From: Sulfuritalea sp.
Lineage (GTDB): Bacteria; Pseudomonadota; Gammaproteobacteria; Burkholderiales; Rhodocyclaceae
Direction: 5' to 3'
DNA: 38,826 nucleotides
NCBI GenBank assembly: GCA_023229545.1
Contig: JALNZB010000032.1
Coordinates: 1-38,826 of the forward strand
Position 1 is the stretch's first letter, and each line of letters starts with the position of its first letter. The notes under the pieces are model-generated. The model did not search any database and was not told the DNA's origin. It worked only from the letters and a program-made list of their open reading frames with translations. The position numbers were made by a program, and so were the translations under genes. Shown in pieces: positions 38,457 through 38,826 of this stretch.

Positions 38457-38691
38457 GGAATGCCATCTCCTGCGGCAATTCTGCCACAGCAAACAGGAAA
38501 ATGCTGGCGTACCGTCGTCATGGCGGTAGCCGCGCCAGCCGCGACGCCATCTTTCGCCGTCCCGCCAGCGCCGACTTTTCAGTGAGGCTTCTTGATCTTT
38601 TCCGGCGCCTCCAGCCTGGCGCGGTCGCCAAGCCCCGAAGCTTCCGCCGCCTTGCCCTCGGCAATTCTCACGGCTTGTCCTGTGGACGCAC
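38457..38691. other. Intergenic region with one dispersed repeat
   Basis: These 235 bp separate the riboswitch from the TPR gene. They hold copy 9 of the repeat. A minus-strand frame from about 38720 to a stop near 38582 (ending RLEAPEKIKKPH) has GC-rich third positions and may be the true, frameshifted end of the TPR gene or another gene remnant; I cannot decide. Confidence 0.4.
38555..38580 (+). repeat. Dispersed 24-bp repeat, copy 9
   Basis: This intergenic copy (CGCCGTCCCGCCAGCGCCGA...) has an extra T in the final T-run. A looser echo (GCCGCGCCAGCCGCGACGCC) lies just upstream at about 38529-38548. Confidence 0.7.
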
Positions 38692-38826
38692 TTACCTGGC
38701 CGGCTTTGTCATCAACTGAGCCAACTGCGTCTTGCGGCTGGGATCGACGCGAACCGCTTCCTCAAAGGCCGCGCGGGACAGTTCGGACTGTCCGTCATGA
38801 AGATAGGCCATGCCCAGTCCGATCCA
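38692..38826 (-). CDS. TPR-containing protein, C-terminal part (runs off window)
   Basis: This is the last 44 codons of a leftward gene whose start is beyond the window edge. WIGLGMAYLHDGQSELSRAAFEEAVRVDPSRKTQL is a typical tetratricopeptide repeat, a protein-interaction module. It ends QLMTKPAR before a TAA. The overall function cannot be told from this piece. Confidence 0.65.
   Translation of the reverse strand, partial: WIGLGMAYLHDGQSELSRAAFEEAVRVDPSRKTQLAQLMTKPAR

Noticed and set aside
1..38826. CRISPR arrays, tRNA or rRNA genes
   Set aside because: No regularly spaced repeats with unique spacers, no cloverleaf with a CCA-proximal TTCGA-type arm, and no rRNA-like sequence was noticed on reading. 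A covariance-model scan was not possible here.

Overview
The window looks like chromosomal DNA of a GC-rich, nitrogen-fixing, c-di-GMP-signalling betaproteobacterium. The gene content (nif-linked rnf, nifV-W-Z-M, FixLJ-type regulators, many GGDEF/EAL and hemerythrin domains, a polyphosphate-binding CHAD protein, PhoX) suggests the Rhodocyclales (Accumulibacter/Dechloromonas/Propionivibrio-like). The taxon is an inference.

Layout. 1-5.5 kb: the end of an rnf cluster (rnfD, rnfH), a response regulator with a degenerate receiver, a divergent FixL/FixJ-like two-component pair, ferredoxin-NADP reductase, and a decayed rnfD'-'rnfH remnant. 5.6-9.4 kb: a DUF1003 membrane protein and a leftward nifV-nifW-nifZ-nifM operon behind a sigma-54 promoter. 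9.6-11.6 kb: three toxin-antitoxin modules (BrnTA, a truncated TumE with TumA, YefM/YoeB). 11.9-15.7 kb: leftward pstSCAB. 15.8-21.2 kb: a tightly packed rightward six-gene operon with two acyltransferases for ornithine lipid (OlsA/OlsB-like), two GT4 glycosyltransferases, diacylglycerol kinase and a PlcP-like metallophosphoesterase. 21.3-22.8 kb: a CYTH-CHAD protein. 23.0-29.9 kb: PhoX lipoprotein and a di-haem peroxidase lipoprotein, a graveyard of three gene fragments, and a GGDEF-hemerythrin protein, all between two near-identical copies of an unknown gene. 31-35.2 kb: a SiaABC-like phosphatase/kinase/anti-factor switch with an EAL-CBS-GGDEF protein. 35.3-37.6 kb: SixA, a second dgkA inside a duplicated segment, and an MFS transporter. 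37.6-38.8 kb: a fluoride riboswitch with crcB and DUF190, then the end of a TPR gene.

Main finding. Six promoters share one architecture: heptamer (CTGTCAT-like), 4 bp, heptamer, then a -10-like hexamer starting with TA. The gap to the -10 is 10 bp in five of them; the CYTH-CHAD copy needs a third half-site. This matches known PhoB-box promoters. They precede pstS, the lipid operon, CYTH-CHAD, phoX, the sia/c-di-GMP operon and sixA. I infer a phosphate-starvation island. Phosphate uptake and phosphoester scavenging would be coupled to replacement of phospholipids: PlcP would release diacylglycerol, which is either glycosylated or recycled by DgkA, while OlsAB makes phosphorus-free ornithine lipid. 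The same signal would drive an aggregation/biofilm switch. No phoB, phoR, phoU or ppk lies in the window.

A second theme is genome flux. A ~24-bp dispersed repeat occurs nine times, between genes and in frame inside genes. There are also duplicated genes and several truncated remnants.
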